In this document: positions 11,361 through 25,079 of the stretch, one piece after another
How positions within the stretch are numbered: position 1 is the first letter of the stretch
Layout of the letters: each line of letters starts with the position of its first letter
Assembly: GCA_002633005.1 (NCBI GenBank)
Contig: NMRA01000576.1
Coordinates: 180,339 to 244,338 of the forward strand
Source of the DNA: Phoronis australis
Lineage: Eukaryota; Phoronida; Phoronidae
Length of the DNA stretch: 64,000 nucleotides
Reading direction: 5' to 3'
Made by a program: the position numbers and the translations under genes
The notes under the pieces: model-generated
What the model saw: the letters and a program-made list of their open reading frames with translations, nothing else
Told to the model about the DNA's origin: nothing
Databases searched by the model: none

Positions 11361-12519
11361 GACTCATAAACTTGACATTTCACCTTTCTCATTATCTAGT
11401 TGCTTTATAAGTACATGATACAGATTAGCACCAGCAGTATTTGGGTGACCATTGTGTTCATTCAGTTGCTAATAAAATATCTATGTTTCTATGTCTCAGA
11501 CTAGAAGTATTATCACACTCAGCTGAACAAGTCCTATTTTGTTCAAATCTGGTTTTGGAAAATGAATATTTTTGAATTTTGTGCTGCGAATCACATCGAA
11601 ATACCCATTAATTAAACACAATAACTACTATTAGGACAAACATATATTTGAGTTATTTGTGAATAAAAGTTGCCTTAAAAGTATCATTTTGCATTGGAAT
11701 CGACCTCAAACAATAAAACCAACACCAGAAATGAACTCCTCAACCCCCATAATATTGGAAAGATGATATTAGAATTTGTTTTAGTGGTAATAAAAGCCGA
11801 CATATGCCAATTTCCATTTCGGCGGAGGCCATATTGGATTTTGCACGTAACGACCACCAGGGGGTGAGCACACTTTGTTTGCGGTGTTTTTTGAATTTCC
11901 TTTGTTTATACCTAACAGCGTACCAAATTGCAAAAACCTGTCACAAAGTGCCCAATTTTTGCAAATCTGCATATATTCCCTCCCCGCTAATACCAAACAT
12001 GAAGCCAAAATGTCTGTCATTGATAGATAGGGGTTAGGAGTGTAATTTACTCACAAATAATTTAGTGTATGAAACGCATACGTACTGTAGGATTGTAAAT
12101 AGACTGTCTCACTTAAAGGATAGGAATTACACGGTTGAAACAGTTAATATTGTAATTTCATAAGATTGTTATTTTTGGCAGGAAGCATTTTAATAGTGTT
12201 CTTTTTGCTGTGAATAACCAAAAAAGCATGCGTTTTGGAAGAGTTTGAGGGTATTACCTAAAGTACAGTAATTATTGTCCATTTTCACAAACGCCTTAAG
12301 TCAGTCGAGTGTATTATGTTCTGTATTCACCTCCCTTACTATTTCAAGAGTGACGTACTACATGACACATTGGACATTTTCCAGTTATTTCTAGAAGGCC
12401 CCCGGCCTTTCTAGACTCTAACATAGCACGCAAAAAACCTAAAATGAGGTACTCGGGATCTTGAGAATGTGGAGCTTTTACTAATAGTCACGGTACGCAC
12501 AAACATGCGAATCTTGGTA
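11361..12519. other. noncoding, nothing recognised
   Basis: AT-rich sequence after the decayed gene. AATAAA at about 11472 lies within 150 bases of the CXC end and could be its old poly(A) signal. No other feature is supported. Confidence 0.4.
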
Positions 12520-12660
12520 CTTCCTGCCCCTTTTTGTTGGTTTTTGTGTCGTTTTTTAAGGAGTTTTATTCTCTGGGGCGGACCTTTTTTGCCCATTTCA
12601 CCAAATCAAGTGGGCTTGTTCGAGACCCCCAATCCCCCGTGGGTGCGCTTAAGCTGATGT
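12520..12660 (+). repeat. dispersed repeat, copy 1 of 3
   Basis: The segment TTTATTCTCTGGGGCGGACC, then TTTTTGCCCATTTCACCAAA, GGGCTTGTTCGAGACCCCC, matches copies at 35440-35545 (same strand) and 15830-15960 (opposite strand). No reading frame is shared. It is probably a small transposon. Confidence 0.6.
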
Positions 12661-14896
12661 CTAAACATCTAATTAAGTATAGGAAATCGATGGATTCGAC
12701 TTTCCCCCATGTGATTTTATTACTGAGTTAACGCCATACGCATTTGAACCATGTCATTACTACCGTTCTGCGTCTATGATTCGCTTAAAATCCTGGATAT
12801 TCGCAGGAAATTATATGAAGTGGCACATGCTTAACAACGAGCAGCTTGTCTTAAAATGGTCTACTTTTATCATCAGGCTGGCGTAGACAAAACGTGCAAA
12901 AAGTATAAATTGCTCACGCAAATTCAAGTGTGCCAGTTCTTTAAGTTTGTGAAGGGAGCTCAAGATGGAAAAAAGGCATTGTCAGAGTTACAAGTTGAAA
13001 GGTAACAGTACTTTAGTGTTTTCGATGAAAAGAAATCACAATTGTAATGTTCGAGTGTTCGTGTGCTTTTTGAAAACATACGAATGTCAAGCATATTAAG
13101 ATTAGGCCAAGTTTGACAATTGATTTGTTGTCTATTTAGCAAGCGTAAGACAAGCGAGTACAAAATCATAATGTCCAATTGACATTCATGGAAATAATGT
13201 GCTGACACGAATCCATTTTGTTTATAGAAACTTGCTTGTTATTGGCCTGCCTTCTATCTTCTTGTATAGGTAAGTATTAATACGCCGTGTCAAATGCAAG
13301 AACATATCGAATGAACAATATTGAACTATTTCACACATGTGCCTATAATGCATCCTAAGCCTCAGCATGCAGTGGAATTCATAGGCACCTTTTCGATGAA
13401 TGTCCTGATGATGTTGCTTAAAAGATACGCGTACGCCATGTGTAATCTAAAGAAAATCTCTACATTTCCCAATCTATTGGAGCAATGGAAAGACTGTTCA
13501 AACTGGCAGGCACTTGCTTTATTTGTACCACATTTACACCACCCTTTCCCTCGATTGAACATCATTTTAACCCAATTAGCAACGGAGCGAAACAACTCAA
13601 CATATCAATAACGATGGGTTTATTTTCGAGTTGTTTAAACAGACGAGAATGCGTATAGTATGGACCTTGACTGATTTATTTAATAAAATTTTGACTGCAG
13701 CGATTATCGACAAAGTTGGTGCGATACTGATATTTACTAAAAACCTAAATTAATCGGTTTACATATTGAACAAATGATGACGAGTTTAACGAGTCTCAAG
13801 CTTCAGTTAGGAAAGGTTAAAGCATTGTTCGCCAAGTTTAACTCTAAATGGCAAGATTCACAAATATATAGCCAAAAGTAGATCTCAGTTTTACTTATTT
13901 CTGTTGATTTTTCTTGCGCATCTGGTTAACACAAGCCATACACAATCCAGTAATGCGACATTGAAATGCTCATTAACATACTGAACAGCTATTCTGCTTT
14001 AGTTTCTGGCATTAATCTAACGACTGACATTCGGTATGCGAACAACGGGAAAGCAGACCCACGTCTAATAAGATGCACAACATACCAGACACACGTACCA
14101 TGGCAAAGAAGCAATAGTTTTTCTACTGAACACACATCTCGCTTTCCTTGCAAAATGCCATTATTGAACTCGATCTCACGAAAGTTGCCACTCCTTTTGC
14201 AAACCTGAATTCACCTATACAATGACTGATAACTATTTTGAGATTCGTTTCATAATAGTTGGTGAGTTACCACATTCTCACACGGAGCGTAGATTTATAA
14301 CCGCTTTAAAGCCTGGTATGGTGACAAATGAGGTTGTGTATGCTCGCCAAGCGTTTAGAACTTCATGGGCTAGAAATTGAAAGACGCATTTTACATCACC
14401 GACTAATAAAAATGTGAATTCCACCAAAGGGTAGAGTTACAAAATTTGAATCCTGCACAATGTTTAATTTCAACACCACCGGGGATTATGTAACAGCCAT
14501 AAGTTTTATTTATGTTTGTTGTGGATCCTTACAGTGGTATAAAACATTTGGAAGAAAATGTCCGCATTTTATGATAGAACTAGCAATGTTGTGTTAACTG
14601 AAATAAATGAACCGTTTCTCATTCAGCTACCCTGATATATTCAAAAGCCAGTGAACTGAATGGTGCCATACTTTACCCAAGAGTTTGTCAATCCTGATGA
14701 AATTCATTTTAGTAAATTGTTTAAAATAATTGTTTAAAAAGAATTCAGAATTATTATTGGTTGATCCCACCGTGCCGCTTGCTAACTGCAGGATCTCCCG
14801 GACTGTGTATGAATCCCGACTTCAAGAGTTCACTAAATATACATGTATATCTATGCGTCACGGACTCTATTGCTAGAAAAACTTCACTACATTTAG
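12661..14896. other. intergenic or intronic, nothing recognised
   Basis: AT-rich. Several frames of 60-96 codons occur without domain signatures. Any first exon or signal peptide for the WSC exon at 14897 is not recognisable here. Confidence 0.5.
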
Positions 14897-15223
14897 GGTC
14901 ACGACAAAGAGTATACGTTGAACCTCCGGAAGCCGATGTAATTGGGTGCTTCAAGGATTCCTTAGAGAGTTCAGATTTGCAATTTGCTGTAAGCAGAGGT
15001 GATGAAAGGACGACGAAGAAATTATGCAAGAAGTCATGTAGTGACCTATGGTACGTGTATGCAGCACTTCAAAACGGAGACTCTTGCTGGTGTGGAAACA
15101 AATACGGTAAATACGGAGAAGTGGATCTTTCCGCTTGTAGAGAAACACCCTGCACGGGTGACGGAAATGAGCGCTGTGGAGGTCAGCTGCGGAACTTGGT
15201 CATGATAAGCGGTTATACCCCAG
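14897..15223 (+). CDS. WSC domain exon, type A (left set)
   Basis: Encodes one WSC domain, a small disulfide-rich extracellular module thought to bind carbohydrate. It starts near GCFKDSL, with LCKKSC, AALQNGDSCWCG, YGKYGEV, two further Cys and CGGQLRN as landmarks. It is preceded by an acceptor (ACTACATTTAG) and followed by a donor (CAG|GTATGT). Both borders are phase 1 and the length is 327 bases, so it is a symmetric 1-1 exon, the class typical of shuffled extracellular modules. It is closest to the exon at 60318-60629 on the other strand: both have AALQNG, CWCG, YGKYG and LRN. It is probably the first WSC module of a gene with the exons at 29753 and 32558. The rest of the gene is not seen. 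The acceptor was chosen because nearby AGs give other phases. Confidence 0.85.
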
Positions 15224-15829
15224 GTATGTGTGCTTCAAATTTGCAAATGACGCCATTCTTCATTGGAGGTCATTGTCGTAGTGAATGAGTGTGCATACAT
15301 GTGTACGTGCTGGTAGTTGGAATGTTTAATACCGGTGGTTGTTATTTATGTCACTCAGCTGGTTTGTGTGTCTCTAAGTTCAAATCTGTGAATGGTGCTG
15401 GTTTGGATGACGTAGCATATGAATATCTGTCTTTGCACGACAGTTCTCTATATCACGTCCCACGTGGAAAACTATATCTTAAGACCAGAAATCTGAGTTG
15501 CTCCATTCCTTTGGAGGGGTCTTATCAAATTGGATAATTTGTTCAGGAAGTTTTTGTTTTCTTCCATGATGGAGTTTACAATGCAGTAGTAGGAAGGCTG
15601 CACGTGCATGTGCCCGCATGTGTATATCATAAATACTGACTCAAGTGTTCATGGCTGTCCAAAATTTACAACACAGTGCGCATTTCATGAAGTGTGTTGT
15701 TTCATGTAGATGTATTTTATATCAGCCTTTGAATGTTTGACAGAGCAGAAATCTTACGAACTTGAAGTTTCACACTCATTCTCCCTAGGCCACGCGATCC
15801 TAACTGTTAGTTTTACAAGAGATTCTCAA
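15224..15829 (+). other. intron sequence after WSC exon A
   Basis: The coding frame runs 65 bases past the donor before a stop. No other exon is recognised. Confidence 0.4.
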
Positions 15830-15960
15830 GCGTGCTCTATGGGGTTCCGAGGGCTCGAACGAGCCCACCCATTTGTCAACTAGGGAAATTAAAGCTCCTC
15901 GGTGAAACAAAACTCCGGAAAAAAGTACAAAACTAGGCAAAAGTCCACTGAAACGGCAGG
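15830..15960 (-). repeat. dispersed repeat, copy 2 of 3
   Basis: Read on the - strand it contains TCCGGAGTTTTGTTTCACCG, then GGGCTCGTTCGAGCCCTCGG, matching the copies at 12520 and 35440. Confidence 0.55.
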
Positions 15961-18900
15961 AACTATCAAACTTCGGCGAGTGCACAATTCTTACCTCTGA
16001 GCATACCTCCTAAATTTGGAAAAATGTCCACATTCTCAAAATCTTCAGGCTCATTTGTTTAGGCTAAGTGCAAGCATTGAGATGCATTACGCCAGGTTGA
16101 AAACATATCGTACGTTGCAAACTGCAACACCTGATATTGCTGCAATGCATTGCTGATGAGGGCGACTCTGCTCCCGAGGTTTTCGACTTTAAGTTGATTC
16201 AACTCCCTAAGAAAACCACAAAGAGCTAATCGTTAATTGTACTTCTTTCATAATTATTTAAGGAACACCTCGAGATGAAACATTCTGTCAAGTATTTGAC
16301 CAGTATTTAATACACGCTTTTAATCCTTGCGACTATGTTTGAATGCTAAGAAAGCTGTAATGGGGCTATTCGGAAAATTTACATTAACTATAGGGCGGGC
16401 GTGTACTAATGGTGATAGATTAACAGCCTCGATTTTGCAAGCCCTTTAAATACATGGTGAAATGGCTTGTAGCCGTGACAACTGAATAAGAGATTGCGTG
16501 AAAAGGTGCTTCTATGAGTGGAAGTAAGCAGGAAGTTTTACAAAGGTAAGCTTTGTGATTATTTAACGATTATTCCATGTTCATTCTTCTGATGCCTGTT
16601 ATCTGAGGTACTCGCCGATGTCTTTTCGCGGCAGTGGCCAGTCGGGTTGTGATGTGTGTTACGACACTAGACGTAGAACTCGGGATCTTTTCCTACATCA
16701 AAGCAGCAGTGTTTGAAATACTTTCTAACAGGTTTATCAGTGACACGTACACCAATGAATGCTGAATGTTTATGCTGCTAACATGATATTGGTTAGTGAA
16801 TTAAGATTACAATCCAAGCCCAATACCATGGCAAAGGGTACGTGTGAAACATCCATTAACCTATTTGTTTACTCCCTATCCTATGTTGAAATGGGCATCT
16901 ATAATGTCCGTTTTCACGTGACTTTTGATTTCTAAGTTTGAGGGCTTGTGCCGTGCAGAGACAATATTTATCGCTTTTGTGGCGTCCCTGAATGGACAGA
17001 AATTGGTTTTAAGCAGATGACTGCAGCTAACCAGTAATATCTTCTCATCCAGTCCAGATCTGTTGTCAAAGCCTACTTTCTATGTCGGAGACAACGAACA
17101 ACGCCTTTGAAAAGGAAAAGCTATATTTAAAGAGAGGTACGTGAGTCGTTTATTAATTTACTTATTCAAGTCCTTAGCGGGGGATTGAATTGGGGGTCGA
17201 GTTTGTAAAATTTGGTGCAACTGAATGTGTAGAAATAACAGGTAATAGTGTGTGGGGAAAATAGCATAGTGAGGTAATTCTTAACGTCTCTGAACTGCCT
17301 TCAAGTTTATTTTTTGAAACTGTTTTGATATCACTTGTAAACCCATAAAAATATGTTACATTTTCTGAATTCTCAGTGACTGAATAGTCGCAACTCATGC
17401 CTTGAAATGCTGCATGTCGTTTAAAAATTCAAAATATTGTCATTTTTTGTGAAAATTGCATTTTTGATGGTCCTTTACGATTTGTAATTACTCTTGAACA
17501 ACAGAAAGATTATCCATCGTTTTGAAATGGCCCAAGTCTTTATATCTTCTGTTAGAAGAAAAAAAAGTCTTAGAAACGGTTCCATCAGCCCTTAGATTAG
17601 AAGTATGCTTGACTGACTCATGAATCTGTAATTGGAGTGTCAAAGGTTTGAAGTTGAATCAAATAACTTAAATATTTTGCAGACACGCGACAGAAATGCG
17701 TTTAAACAATTGGTATTGCTACGAATGAAAAATAATGACGCACTTTAATACAGTACTTATTATATACTCCCTTGCGTTCTGAAAATAGTAATTATTTAAA
17801 TGTGTGTGAAATTGTAGAGGAGTCACCACAACATATTTTTGAAGAGCAGGGGTAACATTTTTGACCTAACCTGGAGTATTAATTACACATTTTTCAATAT
17901 TTGTTCCAGGTACAGTGACATTTTAAGGCCACTTCAAGCCTCAACACAGACAATATTTCTTCCTTCTTTCCCTTCCTATATCACTTCCACACACCAGCAG
18001 TGCTGCATGGCATAATGTACAAGTCCATGGCCCTGGGGAAATGTGAATCGCAGAACGAAGTTACCACACGACAACGTGTCAGTGGATTGTTTGTGTATGA
18101 AGCGGAACTATATCTGACTGCTACACAAGTCAGCCTTGTTGCTGAGGCTGCCCTTTCATTGGTAATATGCCGTGTGTTGACAATAGCTTATCTTCTTTAC
18201 TGGAAGAGACAAAAGTGATTGAAGCGAAAGAGGACCTAGTGACACTCTGGTTTAGTTCAGGGTCAGATTTTGGGAACAAAACGAGTCAGATGATGTGCTG
18301 TTGTGTTTACCTTCAAGGATCTAATTGTGGATGTTATTGGGGCTGAATGAAATTACATGAAGGAAAGCCACTTGCCGAATCTGGACCTTTTTACAACCGC
18401 TTCTATAGGCCACCGAAACTAGATCCCTGCGAAAGAAAACCAAAAGCATCAAGTATAAATACCTGTCCTTTCTTACTGAGGGACATTAACTTTTCCTTTC
18501 AGAAGAAAGGTTGTATACTAATGGTAAAATGTTTTCAATTTGGTACACATTATGGGGAAATGACACCCAGTATCTGCATCGATTGTCTTATTGTCAGTTG
18601 AAAGCCCGTTAATGTTACTCTTTGATGATTGAATAATTTTTTCATCAATACGAAAGTTTGTCACTAGTTATTGAAAACACAATATTTGCTCTGTTTTAAA
18701 GCAGAAAACAGTGCAGCTGAGCTTATTCTTTATAAAGCTGAAACGATTACCGAATACGCGTGCCAATTGTCGTTTTCCTGTTGACCGCTGCAAATTTGCA
18801 GGAATCAAAATGGAGTATTCCCCTTGTTTGCATATGATTTGTTTATGTGTGTAATTGTTTATAGAGCCTTTGAACAATTTTAAATTTTGTGTTCACAACA

Positions 18901-20339
18901 AAAGTTCCACATACAAGAAAAGTATGTTTTCAATTGTAGCTAGCCGGATAAGAATCTGCTATGCACAAGATTCGAGAATAAAAATTTTTCAGTGTATTTA
19001 AAAACAAAATGGCAAACGGAACAACCACAAATATACAAAGAAACAACATTGTTCAAAGTAATTGTTTTTCCCATGCAAAGGGGCCCATAATCAGGCATAT
19101 CATGGGATAAATTTCTGAATTAGGTTCAATTCTCTCAGGTTATTGCTGAAGGATTGCTTTTCACTTTGTCCAATGGTAAAATGGACGATCAGACGGCTGG
19201 TTTCAGTCGTTTTCACTCTTCTGTAACAGAATAGTCAGAGAATTATTAGCAATTTATAAAATAAAACACAAGACAAAACTATTTTGGTAAGGCAGATCAT
19301 ATTTGACATTTCATGTTCATGTTTTTTATATAGAAACTAATAATCTTTGTACCCAAGTCTTATTTAAGATCTGAATTAAAATATATGAAACAGGCTACAA
19401 GTGGTTTGAAAATTTATATTTTTCACGACACCTAAAATGTGCTTCTGACATCAACATTAAAAATTCATTCTAGATGTCAATTTTTATTCCAATTCAATGT
19501 TAAGGCCTTTTACTGAATAGCTTATTTAAGTTAATTCGGTAACTAATCTGGTAGTCCTGGGGTGGCGTCCTCTATAAAATAAGGAAACTCAGAAGTTTTT
19601 TTGGATATAGCATAGCTTTGAAGGGAGATTGCTGTGAACAAGAAACCCTTCACTTTGCATAGGCAGATTGGGGGAAGGGACAGTAGCCCCTCCCCCTTTG
19701 GCTACCGTGCGAGATACCTTAGAAACACGAATGTGGTTCAAGTGTGTGCAAAAATCGCCTGCTGGTGGACATTACAGTCATTTCCCTGGAAGTAAGGACA
19801 ATTCTATGTCCATTTCCTTCTACGTGTTTCTGTATCGTTTTTTGGGATAATGAGTTTATCATTAGACGTTGATGCCATTTGTTCCGAACTTACAAAACCA
19901 GGCAAGACTTTTTGTGGAATAGTTTCAATATAAAAATGGTTCTTGAAACTGTAAATGCAAATTCATTTTGAATAATTTTGATACATGTGTTTACTTGTTC
20001 ACGTGGTAAAACAATGGAGCGGGGGGAAATTGTCGTTTCACATTTCCTAGTAATTCGCCATGACTTAGCCTGTTCTCAAATCGAACAGAGAATGTCAACT
20101 TGACATTGGTTTATATTGTAAAAAATATCTAGTGGGAATTTGTTGCTCAACTATTTACAGTGATACTAGTACTCTACATGTGGTTGCGTCATTTCGATCC
20201 TAGCAAAACAATGTTAAAGAAGAATGCCACCAAATTAAAATATTCTCGTTTACTGTTTTAATCAGTCTAAGTACGCGTCACCTATATCTAACCTCGCGGA
20301 GAGATATCGCGTTTACCTCTGGAGAAGGTTAGAAACGAC
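15961..20339. other. likely intron, nothing recognised
   Basis: About 4.4 kb between WSC exon A and the THAP repeat, AT-rich. No domain-bearing frame, RNA gene or clear repeat was identified. Confidence 0.4.
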
Positions 20340-22060
20340 ATAGCGAAGTTAGTGGTTCTTTGGCAGAGTGGGTGCCGCTCTGGTGTGGCGTGTCGGTCCC
20401 GCTTGTGGATACTTGGAAGCTGCGAGGAAAACGGATATATCTTTTTTTCGATTTCCTGGAGAGCCCATAATGCTTAGGAAGTTGGTCGCGTTAGTGAAGC
20501 ATGAAACGCATGCCGTTAATACCAACTATGAGGCCGTGAAACTTCTCCATGTCTGTCAGTGACCTGCAGTTCGTCAGATCAATTGTTGATCAGTTTTTGA
20601 TTATTGAGAATTGTGGTTGGCCATGGAACATAAACAATTACAAATTAATCAAGGCGTGAGAACATAACGTTTTATATAACCTATTTGATGGCTGACTCGT
20701 TCGTTAGGCACCTCATTGGTCCTCCGAATGTAGGCTGTTTTTACTACTTCTTTATCAGCCTTAAAAAAGTTGTAAACACCCCTTTTGAATTGCGGTATAA
20801 GTCTGGATGGTCTGTGAGACACATCAACAATTCTCCATAAATTCTCTTCAACTGCGAAATTTCGTAGAAGCAAACGCAAGCGTCAGTCGTTCCATTCTCA
20901 TGGGGTTAGGTCATTGACAAGATGACAAGTTCAAACAGTTTTCGGAACTATTCCTTTTTTCCGGCGGGTTGCCACATTGTCGTTCATAATGTGCGTTCTG
21001 TTTCAAAATGAATAAATTTTCCCCTAACCAATGCTTATATAAAGCCGAAACAAAGTCACCTCATAAGATACATTTTTTAATGCCTCGAAGTGTTCGTGAG
21101 TGCAAATGTTTTGAGAAGCCAGCAATGAAAAAATCCCTGAGTTGCCGGCTTTAGATGCAATAATAATTCAGTGACCAGCATCGAGGCTGTGTTGGCGCTT
21201 GCGAATTCAGTGTTTCCTGACAGAAAAAGCTATTGTTAATCAATAACTCCATTTTATATCTTATGGCCAGATGTTAGGGGAATCTTTATTTAGATATTCA
21301 TCTACATTATTTGAATCATTCTTACTGTGCATTTTTTGTACTGACGGTCTTGTGGAAGTGTAACCTGCCTCTTTGCCCCGACGACCTAGTAAGTAGATTT
21401 GCAGTTTTGCGGCTAGTTCACCACAATAATCCACATGCACATTTCTTTCCTTTGGCTCACTAGCATAGTCTTTTCGTGACTGGAACTTTAGTTTCCAACT
21501 TTGACTGGTTTACTTTTGTGAAGTTCATGCCGGCCGCGGTCAGGTTCCGAGCCAATACTCGGGAAAGCAAGCGTTTTGTGTGTTTAGAACTGAAAAAAAC
21601 GCAAGTCTAATATCACAACAAGCAGCTGTGTTCCCATGCCTGCACTTTACATAAAAATAATATGTGTTTATGGCCAAACGTCTAAAAACACCCGCAACCA
21701 ACATTTTTGTAAATTGGCTTACCAAATTTTGTAGGATACGGTACGTTCAAATACCTAAAAATTCATAACAGCGAAATATAACACGTTTGCTTAACATCTC
21801 CTTGTATTGGTTTTACATCGAAATTTATGGTTTATTTGTGTAAAAGGAAGAATTCAAGCTAAAAGCAGTCCAGTATGCGTTCTGTGAGCTACTGAACAGA
21901 CTGCAATCGATCCTCTGACGCCAGCTGTTAATTTCAACACCTCCGTCTGCCGTCAGTTGTCAGGTGAAAGAGCTGCACTTGCTCTTATCGAATGGAACTA
22001 CTCGATTTAAATTGATACAACAGTTGTTTTTCGGGTAGCATTCTCCTTTAAGCAGGCTGG
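20340..22060 (+). repeat. 1.7-kb THAP-bearing repeat, copy 1
   Basis: This region matches 46740-48240 read on the - strand, in the same internal order: the THAP remnant; a block with CCCTAACCAATGCTTATA and GAAACAAAGT; a block with GTTCGTGAGTGCAAATG; a block with GTTGGAAACTAAA-type sequence and a GGTTCCGAGCC end (here reverse-complemented, 21414-21557); and AATTTCAACACCTCCGTCTG (21930). The length difference is due to indels. It may be a decayed THAP-type (P-element-like) transposon or a duplicated gene fragment. It lies in the interval between WSC exons A and B. Confidence 0.7.
20368..20600 (+). pseudogene. decayed THAP zinc finger
   Basis: Translation shows ISFFRFPGEP, then LRKLVALVKHET, VNTNYEAVK and LLHVCQ before a stop. 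This follows the THAP pattern of a hydrophobic ISF-x-x-FP segment, a basic helix, and an iC-x-x-HF end. The - strand copy at 48010-48240 reads ISFLQLPRES, MKWLPEVK, VNSKYEAVQ and GRQFVTG, keeping the THAP tryptophan lost here. Several zinc ligands are missing in both, so neither can be a working C2CH finger. THAP domains bind DNA and occur in P-element-type transposases. The call rests on the comparison of the two copies. Confidence 0.5.
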
Positions 22061-25000
22061 CTTTCGGTCAATTTAGTTCTTAAAGGTACCTAGGTCATCA
22101 CAGCCTGTAAAATGGTAAAAGTATCTATACGAAAGATACCCTTGGTGGATAAACGATGAAGACCAACCATTGAAAAAATGCCCGGTAGTCCTCTACCTTT
22201 AGTCGGCAAGACACCGGTCAACGTTTGATGAATTATGATGCAAATCACTGCTATGCCTCAACCTTGTAGACAGAGACGACTTAGCTACATCATTATGAAG
22301 TCATGAATTTGGAGAGAATACCCTTGTAACTAAACATGTTACCAGAACAAGAAATACATTCGTGGTAAAGTGGAGAATCTAGGGTACCATAAGGGGGGCG
22401 ACGTGTCGCCTCGGGGAATTGGGCAAAGCACAACTTTATGTGCAGCACAGGCTGCCCGAAACTTTATGCGGTGCTGGGGCCGCGAATCTGGACCCTCTGT
22501 TCCGAAAAACTATCGGTTTACTAAAAAAAACTTCTCCGCTACCGGTCCTAGTTACTGAACTTTATATTTCCTCACGCTTTAAGCTGTTGTTGCTTCATTT
22601 TGCTTGCGCCAGCCAATAGAGGTGGGGGCCAGGGCCCCTTGGGCCCCCTTAAATCCGCTTACGTGGTATCAACCGTAATAGATTCACTTTTACATGAAGA
22701 ATATCGTTTGTTGATGAATGCCTTACACAGAGTAACTGTAAAATCTACCAGTTTTCCCGTTTTTAACGAAAACAGGCTATTGAAGGATCACAGTGTTCAC
22801 AAGAACCTTTACTTCTTGCAGTCTTTACAATCAAAATGAATCTTGCTCAGGTGAATTGAACACAATATTACTAGATTAAGAAACATGATTATTCCCGTGG
22901 GAAACACCGGCATGTGGACATGTGCATGTGTATACAAAGTGTCGTGTAGGTAGCTGCGTGCTTCTCTCCACATTAGTTAAGGTTGTTGCGATATTTCTCT
23001 TTTGCACTAGACTTTTTAATATAGTTAGTATTTAACTTCAGCTGCAATGGTGGCATTTCAAATTTTGCATGACGATATAATGGAATCTGCGTTTTGTCTA
23101 GTGGAGGTTTCTTCTTTCAACAATGCTAGCTCCAATTCACGTCATGTGCTCCAAATACCTGGAAATAACCCTTAAGTGGTCAGTATATGAAAGCGGAAAC
23201 AGATGATTAGTTTAAAGGGTGTGAAAGTACAAAATGTTAAACTTGCAGTCGGAAGACCCAGCAACCCGAGGCTAGAACTTAAATAAATCACCTTGACAGG
23301 GAAAACCGAAGGTGTGAAAAAGTTTTATAGTTCAAACAATCCACATTACAAGTGTTAAACGTCTGGTGTTTCAATGTTTGGGTATGTGATTTATCGTTAC
23401 TCCGAACAACCCTACGCTAATAGACTAGTTTTCGACCTTCCAGTCATTCAATCGTCAGATTACGAACCTTTCGGCTCAAACAATGCAGTGTAGCGAGCAC
23501 ACACACCACATTTACCAGATTAGTATTGTCACTTTCACCTGAAGCGGGTTTTGACGATGTGTATCTGAGGAACGATCACTGAGCCTCAGAAGTGTCTACT
23601 GTTGTGTATTGGTTTGTGAATCCCCGCGGTTTTAAGGTGCAGTTCGTTCCAGAAACGCAGAGTGTGACAACAGTTTTTGCTTGTTTACACCACATGAAAG
23701 TCAAGCAAATCGAACGATAGAGATTTCACCCACGACATCTATACTGTGGATTAGAATATGTGCATGGACAAGACTTTGCATGTTTAAATATTTTGCTATA
23801 AAAGCATTTCATCCAGTACAACCACGGAATTATTACACTGCTTTTGGTCAGAATCAGGGATAGCCATACAGGAGCGTAACCGGAACGCAGGCGTGAGAAA
23901 AAGAATAATGATAATAATAAGAAAATTTATAGATAGGGGATAAAAACGCAATATATATAAAACATGTATTGGCCAAAGACTAATATCCAGCATGGACCTC
24001 TGCTACACAATTAAATTTAATTTTAAAAAAAATAAGATAGATCAACATATTAAATTAACATACATTAAACTAAACAGTATTTACAAATTGGATTTACATA
24101 CTGAATTAAAAATAAGTAAATAAATAAATAAATAAAAACTGTTTGATGTTATATACATTGGAGTGACAGAAGGAGGGTCAGTTCAGACGACCACAGGTAA
24201 CTAATGAGTTGGTGTCTGAAATTAAGTGGGGAAGAAAAGTTCTGGAACACCCTATCGATATAATTTTTACTGAAAGCACGTCTTAGAGATTCCGATTACC
24301 TTTTCGCTTAAGAAATCAACGTCAAACACTTATGATCACGACTCTCCTGCTCAGAAATAGTTTTTGGGAATTTTAGTCCTTTATGAACTTTGCCTACCGT
24401 CCAAGTAGGATACCAGAGTCCGACAGAGCAGAGTTGGTGTGTTGAATTTCTGTGACTAGACCCTTCTGAAGGGACACCAGAGTTCGGACAGTAGAGTATT
24501 CGGTTTGGATTAGATAGCGATTTCAAATAACATATTGGGTGTCCCAAAAAGCAGACCACTGTTTGACAAGTGATTTCTCAGCAACTTATGAACTAGTATT
24601 TTACAATTTCCTTCTTATGAAGGGTAAGACATCATGAACAAATAGAAGTAGCGTCACAAAGATCTATGTCCATTTGCGAAGTACTTTCAACTTAAAACAA
24701 CAGGTCAAAATAGATCAAAGAGAAGCTCACCCATTGCAGTCTGTGTGTTCTCCATCTTCCTCCACCATTAAACAGAGCAGTTTTTGTTTCAACAAAAAAT
24801 GCTTTTCACCAAATTTTGCATCGAGTTTCCCTCCCATGACAGCCTCTTCATTCATTTTCCCTCTCTTTACCCCGTTAGACTTTTTCCTTCAGAGAGTTCA
24901 ATATGGACTAGTCTATTGGTATGCAGCCCAGACTGCGAGGAGGCCACTCAGTCCTGGAAAAACATTTGTTTTATTAAGATGGGGTTCATTCACACACGAC

Positions 25001-25079
25001 CAACCTAATACAGGCTCATGTTAAAGTGGCTTCTCCAAAATTCATCAGAAACGATGATTGTCCTCCTATTTGATGTATT
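22061..25079. other. likely intron or intergenic with small repeats
   Basis: No gene supported. A G/C-rich GGGGGCCAGGGCCCCTTGGG with AAATCCGCTTA at about 22620-22665 resembles the right end of the MITE at 43198-43365. A (TAAA)n tract lies at 24107-24137. Other frames lack domains. Confidence 0.4.
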